A DNA stretch of 35,924 nucleotides from Vibrio nigripulchritudo ATCC 27043 (GCF_000222685.1 NZ_AFWJ01000266.1:1-35924), one strand, 5' to 3'; positions 18,441-26,392 are shown, counted from the stretch's first letter. Made by a program: numbers and translations. The notes: generated by a model from the letters alone, not told the origin.

Positions 18441-19298
18441 TCAGAACTCGCCTACTGCCAACTTCAGCTTCTTCATCGCGTTCTTTTCGAGCTGACGAAT
18501 TCGCTCTGCGGAGACACTGTAAGTATCTGCCAATTCTTGAAGCGTCGCTTTCTGATCATCTAACCAACGTGAACGCACAATGTGCTGGCTGCGTTCGTCC
18601 AATGTTGCCAAAGCGTGGCTAAGACGGTTGTTGGTGTGCGTTTCCCAGTTGGATGCTTCTACGTTTTCAGCAACATCAGAATGCTTGTCTTCGAGATAAA
18701 GCACTGGCGCTGAGTAAGCCGCCGCAGAATCATCGTCTTCTGTTGGCATTTCGAACGTGGCATCTTGTGCAGCGAGACGAGATTCCATCTCACGCACTTC
18801 TGAAGGCTCTACACCCAGCTCACGAGCCACGGTTTCTACTTCACCGTTATTAAACCAGCCAAGACGTTTCTTGTTCTTACGCAGGTTAAAGAAAAGCTTA
18901 CGTTGCGCTTTAGTGGTCGCAATCTTAACGATACGCCAGTTACGCAGTACGTATTCATGAATTTCGGCTTTGATCCAGTGAACAGCAAAAGACACCAGAC
19001 GAACCCCAACTTCAGGGTTAAAGCGCTTCACCGCTTTCATCAATCCGATGTTGCCTTCCTGAACCAAGTCAGCCATTGGAAGACCGTAGCCAGAGTAACC
19101 TCTCGCCACGTGAACAACAAATCGAAGGTGAGATAGAATCAGCCCTTTCGCCGCGTCAATTTCGCCTTTGTAGTGTAATCGTTCGGCCAGTTCACGCTCC
19201 TCTTCAGCTGTCAGCATTGGATAGCTGTTCACTGAACGGATATAGCTGTCTAGGCTATCTTGTGTAACTAGAGCCATCGGATACGCTTGCTTAGTCAT
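18441..19298 (-). CDS. rpoH: Heat-shock sigma factor RpoH (sigma-32)
   Basis: Sigma-32 directs RNA polymerase to heat-shock promoters. At 285 aa it is the usual length. Region 2 carries [41 protein letters not shown], with region 2.4 in [33 protein letters not shown] is the RpoH box, diagnostic for this sigma and involved in FtsH/DnaK control. Region 4 ends in [26 protein letters not shown], the -35-binding helix-turn-helix. It sits downstream of ftsY-ftsE-ftsX, the same order as in enterics, but has its own promoter region of 173 bases. Confidence 0.97.
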   Translation of the reverse strand: MTKQAYPMALVTQDSLDSYIRSVNSYPMLTAEEERELAERLHYKGEIDAAKGLILSHLRFVVHVARGYSGYGLPMADLVQEGNIGLMKAVKRFNPEVGVRLVSFAVHWIKAEIHEYVLRNWRIVKIATTKAQRKLFFNLRKNKKRLGWFNNGEVETVARELGVEPSEVREMESRLAAQDATFEMPTEDDDSAAAYSAPVLYLEDKHSDVAENVEASNWETHTNNRLSHALATLDERSQHIVRSRWLDDQKATLQELADTYSVSAERIRQLEKNAMKKLKLAVGEF

Positions 19299-19389
19299 TC
19301 AATTCCTCATTTGTCTCTGAATTTAGAGCAATGGTTAATTTAAACTCGCCTTCTTGAACTCAAAATGAACAAATCCAAGAGGGGGAAAG

Positions 19390-19419
19390 TTATTATCCAT
19401 AGTTAAACGTCACTGGCAA
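19390..19419 (-). promoter_or_regulatory. Candidate sigma-70 promoter of rpoH, with a DnaA-box-like sequence on its -10
   Basis: On the minus strand TTGCCA (19414-19419) is followed after 16 bases by GATAAT (19392-19397), or after 18 bases by TAATAA (19390-19395), about 95 bases before the rpoH ATG. The plus strand at 19393-19401 reads TTATCCATA, one mismatch from a DnaA box, directly over the -10. In E. coli two rpoH promoters are repressed by DnaA, so this placement is suggestive. The match is by eye and the start site is unknown. Confidence 0.4.
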
Positions 19420-19471
19420 GTCAGAGATCTTGTCTGCAACGCCATTCGCCACAATATATGACTTAAATTTG

Positions 19472-20404
19472 TTACACAGGTTCAATTTCTCTCAAGTGGC
19501 GTTGAGCGGAAAGCTTTGCAGCCACTAAACCGAGTGCCGTTCCTATCATCAATAAGATGACGGTTTCATCCCAGTTCAACCCGATCAAACGGAACTGGCT
19601 ATCGTATAGCACAGCCAGGTCTTCCACCGCACCATTCAAAACAATAGTAATGATTGCGGTTAAAATCCACGCAGCTATCGCACTGATACCACCAAACCAC
19701 ATACCAGTATACAGATAGGGTCTTAATATAAAGCTATCGGTAGCGCCGATGAGCTTCATGACCTGAATTTCTTCTTTGTGTGCCAGCACGTTGAACCTTA
19801 ACGTGTTACCCACAATCAAAAAGACCGCAGCCAGCATCAACACGCCAAGCGCTGCTGCCAGAATCAATGCCAGATTGCGGATTGCACCTAGTCTTTCTAA
19901 CCAGTCTTCGTCCATTCGGACGTCCGTCACTTCCGAGTAATTTTGAAGTTTGACGGAAAGCTGAGATAACTCAGACTGGTCAGTTACGTTTGGAGTAATA
20001 ACCAACACCGCAGGGAGCGCGTAATCGTCCAGCAATGACAAAGCCTGTTCCAGACCCGCGTGCTGGCTCATGTCTTCCAGCCCCTGTTGAGAAGACACGT
20101 ATTCCACCGCTTTTATTTCAGTGAAACCTTCTAACTCGTCTTTCAGCACCATGATACGGGCTTCGGGGGTCTGTTCGATCAAAAAGGCGTTAATTTGGGA
20201 AGAGGTATTCATACCCTGCGCCGCAACGCTGAGGTTTTTTCCGACCAGATACAAACTTGCAGGCAAGGTCAACGCCATTGCAATGACGGCGAAGGTCAGC
20301 ATGTTGCCAAGCGGTCTCTTCAGCAATTCGACTAAAGATGCTTTGGCCTGTTTGAAGTGCAGCTTTAGAAAACCATCGGTTTTTGGTCGATTATTAGCGC
20401 CCAT
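19472..20404 (-). CDS. ftsX: Cell division ABC-transporter-like permease FtsX
   Basis: FtsX with FtsE forms the septal complex that activates peptidoglycan amidases through EnvC. The 310-residue protein has a basic cytoplasmic N-terminus, a first membrane helix near residues 33-55 (MLTFAVIAMALTLPASLYLV), a periplasmic loop that contacts EnvC, then three more helices (about residues 170-195, 220-245 and 265-290), and ends in REIEPV. The GATDSFILRPYLYTG coupling segment is conserved. It overlaps ftsE by 11 bases. Confidence 0.95.
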   Translation of the reverse strand: MGANNRPKTDGFLKLHFKQAKASLVELLKRPLGNMLTFAVIAMALTLPASLYLVGKNLSVAAQGMNTSSQINAFLIEQTPEARIMVLKDELEGFTEIKAVEYVSSQQGLEDMSQHAGLEQALSLLDDYALPAVLVITPNVTDQSELSQLSVKLQNYSEVTDVRMDEDWLERLGAIRNLALILAAALGVLMLAAVFLIVGNTLRFNVLAHKEEIQVMKLIGATDSFILRPYLYTGMWFGGISAIAAWILTAIITIVLNGAVEDLAVLYDSQFRLIGLNWDETVILLMIGTALGLVAAKLSAQRHLREIEPV

Positions 20405-21068
20405 AGGAATCTACCTCACTCAAAAAGCCTTGATTCAGCTCCAGACGGCGATACTGAGGACGCGTATTCATCAAATCGACGTCGTGAGTGGCAAACAATA
20501 TGGACACACCTGCACGATTGAATTCATCAAACAAACTCACGACTTTGTTCGATAAGGTCTGATCAAGGTTACCTGTAGGCTCATCCGCAAGCAGCAAAGT
20601 TGGGCGGTTCACCACGGCGCGGGCAATACCAACTCGCTGCTGTTCACCACCGGATAATTGATTAGGCAGGCAACGCGCTTTGTCGAGCAATCCGGTTTTA
20701 TCCAGCGCGGCTGACACACGACGCTTGATTTCATTTTCAGAAACAGACTCGATACGCATCGGGAGTGCAACATTGTCGTAAACGGTTCGATCCATCAGCA
20801 GACAGTGGTCCTGGAACACGATCCCTATATTGCGGCGTAAAAACGGGATATCGTTGTTTTTTATACGAGTAATGTCGTGCCCGTTGAAGCTTATCTTGCC
20901 GTCGGTAGGGCGTTCTATCGCACAAATGAGTTTGAGCAGGGTACTCTTCCCTGCTCCTGAATGCCCACCAAGAAAGGCCATTTCTCCGCGGCGCAGGTGG
21001 AAGTCCACCTTCTGCAGAGCTTGCCTGCCACCACGATATGCTTTACTGACTTGCTGAAACCTGATCAC
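20394..21068 (-). CDS. ftsE: Cell division ATP-binding protein FtsE
   Basis: ATPase partner of FtsX. At 224 aa it contains one complete ABC domain: Walker [13 protein letters not shown] (near residue 35), Q-loop region FQDHCLL, signature [14 protein letters not shown], Walker [13 protein letters not shown] and H-loop ATHD. The opening [23 protein letters not shown] is typical of FtsE. It follows ftsY by 29 bases on the same strand and overlaps ftsX, so ftsY-ftsE-ftsX form one operon. Confidence 0.97.
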   Translation of the reverse strand: MIRFQQVSKAYRGGRQALQKVDFHLRRGEMAFLGGHSGAGKSTLLKLICAIERPTDGKISFNGHDITRIKNNDIPFLRRNIGIVFQDHCLLMDRTVYDNVALPMRIESVSENEIKRRVSAALDKTGLLDKARCLPNQLSGGEQQRVGIARAVVNRPTLLLADEPTGNLDQTLSNKVVSLFDEFNRAGVSILFATHDVDLMNTRPQYRRLELNQGFLSEVDSYGR

Positions 21069-21097
21069 GCGTGCTGATTCCTATCTGTTCGCCGTAT

Positions 21098-22306
21098 TTA
21101 ATCTTCTCGGCTAAATAGTGCATCAATAAACTCTTGCGTTTCAAATGGTCGCAAGTCATTGATACCTTCGCCTACACCAATATAGCGAATCGGAATCTTA
21201 AATTGATCAGCAATGGCGAAAATTACGCCACCTTTGGCAGTTCCATCAAGTTTTGTTAGCGTAATGCCCGTTATTGGCGCGACTTCGCTGAACAATTTGG
21301 CCTGGCTGATGGCGTTTTGCCCGGTACCCGCATCAAGCGTTAGCATAATTTCGTGTGGAGCTGAGCCATCAATCTTCTGCATCACACGCACAATCTTGCG
21401 AAGCTCTTCCATCAGGTTGCTCTTGTTTTGCAAGCGACCCGCAGTGTCGGCGATCACCACATCTACACCACGTGCTTTCGCTGCTTCAATGGCATCGTAA
21501 ATAACAGAAGCACTATCGGCACCCGTGTGTTGAGCAATCACAGGGACATCATTACGCTGACCCCATACCTGAAGCTGCTCTACTGCTGCGGCGCGGAAGG
21601 TATCACCCGCGGCTAACATGACTTTCTTGCCCTGAGATTGGAACTGTTTCGCCAGCTTACCGATGGTGGTCGTCTTACCAACGCCATTCACACCCACCAT
21701 CAGGATAACGTAAGGGGTCTTGGTTGTATCGACTTCTAGTGGCTGCTCAACGTGGCTCAGGATGTCTGCCATTTCTTCTTTCAGCAGACCATAAAGCGCT
21801 TCGCCATCTTTTAAATCGCGATGAGAGGCTTTTTCTGTCAGGCTGTCGATGATTTTCACTGTGGTGTTCATACCCACATCGGCAATCAGAAGCTGCTCTT
21901 CCAGCTCTTCAAACAGATCTTCATCGATTTTCTTGCCTTTGAACATGCCAAAGAAGCCTGCACCGATGTTTTCTTTGGTACGACTCAGGCTACGCTTCAG
22001 GCGAGTGAAGAAGCTTTCTGTTGGCTTTTCCTGCTCGATCACTTCAGGTTTAGCGGGCTCCTCAACGATTTCTTCCGTTGTCTCTGCCTGTTCGGGAATG
22101 TCCTGCGTATCTTCTAGGGTTTCATCCACTGTTTCAGTAACAGCTTCTTCCTTAATTTCTTCAGCGACAGGAGGCTGTGATGGGGTTTCTGGCTGCTCTG
22201 TTTGTTCTCCAGCGCCATCTTGCGTCTGTTGGTTGGCTTGCTGGTTTTGCTCTTCTTCACCAAAGCCCAGCCAAGACAATAATCCGCGTTTTTTCTTACC
22301 TGTCAT
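21098..22306 (-). CDS. ftsY: Signal recognition particle receptor FtsY
   Basis: Membrane-associated GTPase that docks SRP-ribosome complexes on the translocon. I chose ATG 22306 over an upstream frame (22345) because AGGAA lies five bases before it and MTGKKKRGLLSWLGFG matches the family start (402 aa). Residues 1-100 are the Glu/Gln/Thr-rich A domain with a basic amphipathic N-terminal helix. The N domain follows (SFFTRLKRSLSRTKENIGAGFFGMFKGKKID), then the G domain with GVNGVGKTTTIGKLA (G1), DTFRAAAVEQL, VIADTAGR (G3) and TKLDGTAKGG (G4). The A domain is compositionally biased, so open frames on its opposite strand are not genes. Confidence 0.96.
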   Translation of the reverse strand: MTGKKKRGLLSWLGFGEEEQNQQANQQTQDGAGEQTEQPETPSQPPVAEEIKEEAVTETVDETLEDTQDIPEQAETTEEIVEEPAKPEVIEQEKPTESFFTRLKRSLSRTKENIGAGFFGMFKGKKIDEDLFEELEEQLLIADVGMNTTVKIIDSLTEKASHRDLKDGEALYGLLKEEMADILSHVEQPLEVDTTKTPYVILMVGVNGVGKTTTIGKLAKQFQSQGKKVMLAAGDTFRAAAVEQLQVWGQRNDVPVIAQHTGADSASVIYDAIEAAKARGVDVVIADTAGRLQNKSNLMEELRKIVRVMQKIDGSAPHEIMLTLDAGTGQNAISQAKLFSEVAPITGITLTKLDGTAKGGVIFAIADQFKIPIRYIGVGEGINDLRPFETQEFIDALFSRED

Positions 22307-22387
22307 CGGGGTTCCTAAATAAACATCAAAAACTTTCTGGTACACTTGACCGCGTATACTATCACTTTATTCTCGGTCAAAAAATCT

Positions 22388-22987
22388 ATGGCAAGACGTC
22401 GTCAGTCAAACTCATCACAAAAAAAACAATCCAGTGGCTTTGTCAGAATCATCAGCGGGCTTTGGCGCGGCAGAAAACTCCCTGTTCACGATGCTGAAGG
22501 GCTGCGCCCAACTACCGACCGAGTCAAAGAAACCTTATTCAACTGGCTGGCTCAGGATGTCCCTCAAGCGAATGTTTTGGACCTTTTTGCAGGTTCGGGC
22601 GGGCTTGGGTTCGAAGCAGCAAGCCGTCAGGCAAGCCGTGTCACTATGCTGGAAATGAATCCTCAGGCACACAAGCAATTGCTTGCCAATATTCAAACGC
22701 TGAAGACTGATTCCATTGAAGCCATTCATGCCGATACATTGGACTTTTTAAAACAGACCGGCACGGCACACGACGTGGTGTTTATCGACCCGCCTTTTCG
22801 AAAAGACCTGCTGGACGATGTGATACATTTGCTTGAACAAAATGGCTGGTTAAGCGCTAATGCGATGATTTATATTGAAGCGGAAAAAGAGCTGGCTCTG
22901 GATTCCATTCCGGCTCATTGGCAACTGTACCGCGAGAAAACCGCGGGGCAGGTTTGCTACCGTTTGTTTGAAAGGGAAGAGAAATGA
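22388..22987 (+). CDS. rsmD: 16S rRNA (guanine966-N2)-methyltransferase RsmD
   Basis: RsmD methylates G966 of 16S rRNA in the assembled small subunit. From ATG 22388 the product is 199 aa. An in-frame start at 22346 is open but has no family counterpart and would extend toward the ftsY start. The basic N-tail, FVRIISGLWRGRKLPV, LRPTTDRVKETLFNWL, SAM-binding VLDLFAGSGGLGFEA and the catalytic motif IV, VFIDPPF, are all present. It is divergent from ftsY across 81 bases and overlaps yhhL by four bases (ATGA). Confidence 0.95.
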   Translation: MARRRQSNSSQKKQSSGFVRIISGLWRGRKLPVHDAEGLRPTTDRVKETLFNWLAQDVPQANVLDLFAGSGGLGFEAASRQASRVTMLEMNPQAHKQLLANIQTLKTDSIEAIHADTLDFLKQTGTAHDVVFIDPPFRKDLLDDVIHLLEQNGWLSANAMIYIEAEKELALDSIPAHWQLYREKTAGQVCYRLFEREEK

Positions 22988-23250
22988 AGATACTTCTAGT
23001 TCTTGCGAAAGCAGCCATCGCGTTTGTCTGGCTGGTACTGTTGGTGAATATTTTTCATCCGTTTCCGGGCAAAGCGGCCATTGCTCTGTACATCATGACC
23101 GCATTTCTGTTCATCATGCATGGTTTACAGATGTTAATTTTCATCGGTGCGTTTGGCGATAAAGTTCAAACCACGCGTTGGGAAAAATGGTCGATATTGC
23201 TGTTTGGTATTTTCTCGCTATTGGATATTCGCAGAAAATACATGATGTAA
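22984..23250 (+). CDS. yhhL: Small membrane protein, DUF1145 (YhhL family)
   Basis: An 88-residue protein with three predicted hydrophobic segments (about residues 6-24, 30-52 and 68-80) and a basic C-terminus. The position directly after rsmD with a four-base stop/start overlap is the same as for E. coli yhhL, which supports the family call. Function is unknown. It is followed at once by a strong terminator, so rsmD-yhhL is a two-gene operon. Confidence 0.85.
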   Translation: MKILLVLAKAAIAFVWLVLLVNIFHPFPGKAAIALYIMTAFLFIMHGLQMLIFIGAFGDKVQTTRWEKWSILLFGIFSLLDIRRKYMM

Positions 23251-23256
23251 TAAAAG

Positions 23257-23286
23257 GAAGCCGCAACAGATGTTGCGGCTTCTTTG
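23257..23286. terminator. Bidirectional terminator between yhhL and yhgN
   Basis: A perfect 11-base stem, GAAGCCGCAAC / GTTGCGGCTTC, closes a 4-base loop. It is followed by TTTG on the plus strand and by CTTTTATT on the minus strand, serving both convergent genes. Confidence 0.9.
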
Positions 23287-23307
23287 TTATTAAGCTGAGT
23301 GATTAGA

Positions 23308-23898
23308 TTAGGCAGCCCTGAAGTATGAGCTAACGCCATCCAGAAACATTTGGGTGGAGATGATCACCAGAAGCAGTCCCATCAAGCGCTCTACGGCTTT
23401 TAGACCTCGCTCTCCCAACAGTTTATGGAAGAAATCGTAGAACATCAGGATCAGGAAGCTGGCACCCCAGGCAATCATTACGGCTCCTGACCACTCCCAC
23501 AGCCTGTCCGGAGCCTGGTTAGAAAGAAGAAGCAACGAGGCGATCACGGAAGGTCCTGCAATCATAGGGATGGCGATAGGGACAATGTAAGGCTCTTCAC
23601 CTGCGGCAAGCCCGGTTACACCACCTGGTTGCGGAAATATCATTCGAATCGCGATGATAAAGAGGATGATCCCCCCAGATATGCTTAACGTTTCAGGCTG
23701 GACATGCAGGAAGTTCAGAATTTTCTGACCAGCAAACAGGAACAGCATCAAAATCAGCAGCGCGAAGAACAGTTCCCGAACCAGTATTTTTCTTCTTCGC
23801 TTAGGGTCCAGATGTTTAAGTATGGACAGCAAAACCGGAAGGTTGCCGAGTGGGTCCATAATCAGAAACAACATGACAGCAGCGGATAAAATATCCAT
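23308..23898 (-). CDS. yhgN: MarC-family inner membrane protein YhgN
   Basis: MarC/YhgN-type integral membrane protein with about six helices; the physiological role of the family is not established (it is not a proven antibiotic exporter). I prefer ATG 23898 (MDILSAAVMLFLIMDPLGNLP, 196 aa) because it matches the E. coli YhgN N-terminus (197 aa); an in-frame start at 23931 is also open. LIMDPLGNLPV, SISGGIILFIIAIRMIFP, EEPYIVPIAIPMIAGPS and the ERLMGLLLVIISTQMFLDG end are the family blocks. Confidence 0.88.
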   Translation of the reverse strand: MDILSAAVMLFLIMDPLGNLPVLLSILKHLDPKRRRKILVRELFFALLILMLFLFAGQKILNFLHVQPETLSISGGIILFIIAIRMIFPQPGGVTGLAAGEEPYIVPIAIPMIAGPSVIASLLLLSNQAPDRLWEWSGAVMIAWGASFLILMFYDFFHKLLGERGLKAVERLMGLLLVIISTQMFLDGVSSYFRAA

Positions 23899-23965
23899 CA
23901 AAAATCTCAAGTCGACATCAAATGCCGACAAGTATATACCTCAATTGGATTTAGTTGCATTTTGT

Positions 23966-24202
23966 TTAGTGGGAGCAGACTCGCGCTGCGTTCAGAGAAA
24001 TAAGTTCACCTTCAATAAACACTTTCTGCCTTTGAATGAAAAACTCCAATAAGGCTTCAATGGTCATGCCTTCTTTGCTGCAAGTATGAAAAGTCGCATC
24101 CGCACCGAATTCTGCTTCAATTTTCTGAGTGAGAGCTTGAATGGTAAGTGGTTGCTCGGCAAGAAGGTTAAGCACTTGGTGTGCATGAATAGATTGGGAC
24201 AT
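23966..24202 (-). CDS. yecH: YecH-family small cysteine/histidine protein (DUF2492)
   Basis: A 78-residue cytoplasmic protein. The opening SIHAHQVLNLL, the central FHTCSKEGMTIEALLEF and the closing RVCSH match the YecH (DUF2492) pattern, in which conserved Cys and His residues are thought to bind a metal. The function is unknown. ATG 24202 has GGAGG four bases upstream. It is 34 bases from the longer yhgN frame on the same strand, so co-transcription with yhgN is possible. Confidence 0.8.
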   Translation of the reverse strand: MSQSIHAHQVLNLLAEQPLTIQALTQKIEAEFGADATFHTCSKEGMTIEALLEFFIQRQKVFIEGELISLNAARVCSH

Positions 24203-24213
24203 AAGACCTCCGG

Positions 24214-24240
24214 ATTACACTGATGAAGGTTCAGCGTAAT
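24214..24240 (-). promoter_or_regulatory. Hairpin between yhhN and yecH, abutting the yecH ribosome site
   Basis: ATTACACTGA (24214-24223) pairs with TCAGCGTAAT (24231-24240) with one mismatch around a 7-base loop. It ends three bases before the yecH GGAGG. There is no T tract, so it is a weak terminator at best; a role in yecH translation is possible but unproven. Confidence 0.4.
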
Positions 24241-24250
24241 GGAAGTTCAA

Positions 24251-24871
24251 TCAGGCTGTTTGATGTAACGCAAAGATAATGGATAAAGCGATGAAAAACA
24301 GCGCAACAAAGTAGCTGACTGATCCCCAGGCTTCTCCGTTCTGAACGGGCTTTCTGTAATGGTGGAGAACAAAAAGCATTTGTGACGCCAGTAAGACCAA
24401 ACTGCCAATAAAGCCAATCAGGCTAAACAGGCTCATTTGCGCCAGCCAGACTTCTCCCGAAGCCCATAGCAACTGAACCAGCACCATTCCCATCAAAGTC
24501 ACAGGGGCAAGTAGTGTGTCGAGCTGCGGAAGCATTAGCAGAAATACAATTACACCAGACGCAAACAGGAAAGCTGGTAACCACCAAATGATCTCGCTAT
24601 CAAGCTGGGACCAGTATGCACCACTAATAGCGGCAATCCCAACAAGGTCGGAGGCAAACGCAACTTTGGATGTGGGCAGAGTCAGTCCACGAACCAGGTC
24701 GCTCAGGCACAGGGTAATAAAACCTCCTAGCATCCATTGCGTTGCATCTGCATTCGGTGCAGTTACCCAAATAGCAATACACAGCAATGCAGCAGCAAGC
24801 GGTCGGAAGATCGCGTTACTTTTATCGCCGGAGCTTTGGGTTGCAATGTCTAGTAGGTTGGTTTGCTTCAC
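24251..24871 (-). CDS. yhhN: YhhN/lysoplasmalogenase-family membrane protein
   Basis: A 206-residue protein with seven or so hydrophobic segments. FRPLAAALL near residue 22, CLSDLVRG where the family has GDA/GDxLL, GMVLVQLLWASGEVWL, and a SYFVALFFIALS end resemble the YhhN/TMEM86 pattern. Animal TMEM86B hydrolyses lysoplasmalogen, but activity in bacterial members is mostly untested. The start is GTG 24871 with AAGAGG about ten bases upstream; there is no in-frame ATG nearby. In E. coli yhhN, yhhM and yhhL sit together next to rsmD, and all three occur in this window, which supports the assignment. Confidence 0.72.
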   Translation of the reverse strand: MKQTNLLDIATQSSGDKSNAIFRPLAAALLCIAIWVTAPNADATQWMLGGFITLCLSDLVRGLTLPTSKVAFASDLVGIAAISGAYWSQLDSEIIWWLPAFLFASGVIVFLLMLPQLDTLLAPVTLMGMVLVQLLWASGEVWLAQMSLFSLIGFIGSLVLLASQMLFVLHHYRKPVQNGEAWGSVSYFVALFFIALSIIFALHQTA

Positions 24872-25230
24872 GTGCTATTGACCTCTTAATAACCGTTCGC
24901 CAAATTCAGCTACTCTTAAAGTAGAGGGTCAGTGTAGAGAGAGCTCAAACGAAGTCCAGAGACAAATGCTCAATATTCGATCTGGATTAATCTTCAAACA
25001 GTAAATAAGAACAGGCATTCAACATACTGACACATAACATTAACAACGTTTGTAAATCTCTCGCCTTGTATCACTGATTGTCAGTTTCTCTATAAAAACA
25101 CCATTCAAATAGAAAAATTATACTTTTCAAACTTATAAAACCAACTCCATAAAAAATACAACTCATTGTTTTTAAAAAAAATAAATTAAAAACATTAAGA
25201 AGAAGCCTCTAAGAAATACACGGAGGCAGT
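24872..25230. other. Gene-free AT-rich region upstream of yhhN and of small ORF 1
   Basis: No gene is seen on either strand. It should hold the promoters of yhhN (minus) and of the small ORF at 25231 (plus). TTATACTTTT at 25118-25127 is repeated at 25535-25544 at a similar distance before the second small ORF. The stretch from 25091 on is strongly A-rich on the plus strand. Confidence 0.5.
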
Positions 25231-25293
25231 ATGTCATTCTTAGTTAAATCTATCTTGATGACCACCATGTTGTTGATATCTATTCTCAATTAA
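25231..25293 (+). CDS. Probable 20-residue hydrophobic peptide (small ORF 1)
   Basis: ATG 25231 opens a 20-codon frame (MSFLVKSILMTTMLLISILN) ending in TAA. A strong ribosome site, GGAGG (25222-25226), lies four bases upstream. The peptide is hydrophobic with one Lys near the N-terminus, which fits a single membrane-spanning micropeptide. I do not recognise it. The main support is the ribosome site, the membrane-like composition and the similarity of its leader to that of the second small ORF. Random AT-rich DNA can yield such a frame, so it is moderate evidence only. A role as a leader peptide for the long A-rich transcript that follows is an alternative. Confidence 0.42.
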   Translation: MSFLVKSILMTTMLLISILN

Positions 25294-25497
25294 AAACAAC
25301 CCAACACATAGAAAACACCAAAAACAACGTTTTATTAGACCAACAACGATCAGTTCCACTCTAGACCTCATTTAAACAAGACAACTATTAGAGCAAAACA
25401 GAAACAAAATAAAACCAATTAAATACAACAAGTTAAAACAAAATTCCGAAGAAAAACCAAATATCGAACAAATATAAAACAACAAAAACCTGACATT
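25294..25497 (+). other. A-rich, G-depleted stretch between the two small ORFs
   Basis: About half of the bases are A and only about 16 of 204 are G on the plus strand, with many CAA/AAC runs. There is no hairpin and no convincing ORF. As RNA it would be unstructured. It lies between small ORF 1 and a hairpin, so it looks like the 3' untranslated part of that transcript or the body of a small RNA. Confidence 0.4.
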
Positions 25498-25521
25498 AAA
25501 GTGACGGTTTTCGGTCACTTT
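25498..25521 (+). terminator. Hairpin closing the small ORF 1 unit
   Basis: AAAGTGAC (25498-25505) pairs with GTCACTTT (25514-25521) around an 8-base loop. It lacks a long T tract after the stem (AAGAA follows), so it may be an imperfect terminator or a 3'-end stabiliser. Confidence 0.5.
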
Positions 25522-25635
25522 AAGAATAGAAAACTTATACTTTTGAAAACCAGATCAATTAAAACTTGATCAACTCCCAAAAGTAATGCTATTCTTTTTG
25601 TCAACGGTTAAATAAAGATTTTTAGGAGCAGTGTT

Positions 25636-25719
25636 ATGATTACACCTTCCCAAAGACAAGGACTTGTGATGATTGCAGTAGTTGTTGGTTTGATGACGCT
25701 GCCAATGCTTTACGTATAA
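25636..25719 (+). CDS. Probable 27-residue small membrane protein (small ORF 2)
   Basis: ATG 25636 opens a 27-codon frame (MITPSQRQGLVMIAVVVGLM, then TLPMLYV) ending in TAA. AGGAG (25624-25628) lies seven bases upstream. A polar, basic N-terminus (PSQRQ) followed by about 18 hydrophobic residues is the layout of single-pass bacterial micropeptides. It is followed within 25 bases by a strong terminator, so it is a self-contained short transcription unit. TTATACTTTT at 25535-25544 resembles a -10 of the sigma-70/sigma-S type, about 95 bases upstream. I do not recognise the family. The combination of ribosome site, membrane helix and terminator makes this the better supported of the two small ORFs. 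Confidence 0.6.
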   Translation: MITPSQRQGLVMIAVVVGLMTLPMLYV

Positions 25720-25741
25720 GTTTTTGACTCATACCCCAACG

Positions 25742-25778
25742 AAAAAGGGTGACGTAAATGCGTCACCCTTTTTCGTTT
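25742..25778. terminator. Bidirectional terminator of small ORF 2 and of the DUF4145-like gene
   Basis: A 13-base arm AAAAAGGGTGACG (25742-25754) pairs with CGTCACCCTTTTT (25761-25773) around a 6-base loop. T-rich sequence follows on the plus strand, and the A run of the left arm gives a T run on the minus strand. Confidence 0.93.
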
Positions 25779-25788
25779 TATCTGTATT

Positions 25789-26157
25789 TTAAAGATGCTT
25801 ACTTAATTCTTGCCAATGTGCGTAGTAAAAGCTCAGCGCAGCTAAGGTGATCAACACCATCAAGCTGAGTGCGACTCCCCATATGAATCTCCCACTTCTT
25901 GGGGTCAGTTCCTTTTCACACTCATCACAAAGCTTTAAAAACTGCCCCGGATTATCCAGATCAATATCATTCTCATCATTCACCAATGAATCCCGGGTGG
26001 CAGCGACTGAGCGAAGTTTGTCGATCACATCGTGAGGCAAACGTTCTTCACAACTGCTGATGAGCTGATCCATATTCGCGCCAGATGCGTGATACTGCTG
26101 GCGCAGCAGCTTTTCCAAACGACGGGTTCGTATCACGACTTTTTCGATATCTGACAT
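25789..26157 (-). CDS. DUF4145-like protein with a C-terminal membrane anchor
   Basis: A 122-residue protein. The N-terminal half (RTRRLEKLLRQQYHASGANMDQLISSCEERLPHDVIDKLRSVAATRDSLVND) has the helical RxxEKLLR...LP...L..vA..RN-like pattern of DUF4145 proteins. Near residue 93 a hydrophobic segment of about 22 residues (WGVALSLMVLITLAALSFYYA) follows an arginine, so the protein is probably an inner-membrane protein with a cytoplasmic N-domain. The function is unknown; related domains are often found near restriction or toxin systems, which are not visible here. ATG 26157 has a strong AAGGAGG seven bases upstream. Confidence 0.7.
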   Translation of the reverse strand: MSDIEKVVIRTRRLEKLLRQQYHASGANMDQLISSCEERLPHDVIDKLRSVAATRDSLVNDENDIDLDNPGQFLKLCDECEKELTPRSGRFIWGVALSLMVLITLAALSFYYAHWQELSKHL

Positions 26158-26392
26158 AAGAGTGCCTCCTTACAGAGAAGTACCGGACTTTGTCCATGTC
26201 TCTAAACCAGTTTCATAACTGATGACAGTATATAAGTACCTAACTCGCTGTTTTATGGCTATCCTCGTTTGAATTTAGCGCATTTACGGCAACAAATTCT
26301 CTAGCTAGATCACGCTTTGTGCCGCACTTATATGACGAACACGCCTCTGAGAGTAAAATTGAGCTCCATTGTGTTTCAAAGATGATACTCAC

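Noticed and set aside
21849-22322. 157-codon Ser/Val-rich open frame opposite ftsY
   Set aside because: It is the reverse of the low-complexity acidic A domain of FtsY; biased composition keeps the frame open.
25421-25497. 25-codon hydrophobic frame on the minus strand in the A-rich region
   Set aside because: T-rich DNA reads as Phe/Leu/Val by default. It lacks a ribosome site, unlike the two plus-strand small ORFs.
25294-25497. CRISPR array
   Set aside because: The CAA/AAC-rich stretch has no regular repeat-spacer pattern; it is low-complexity sequence.
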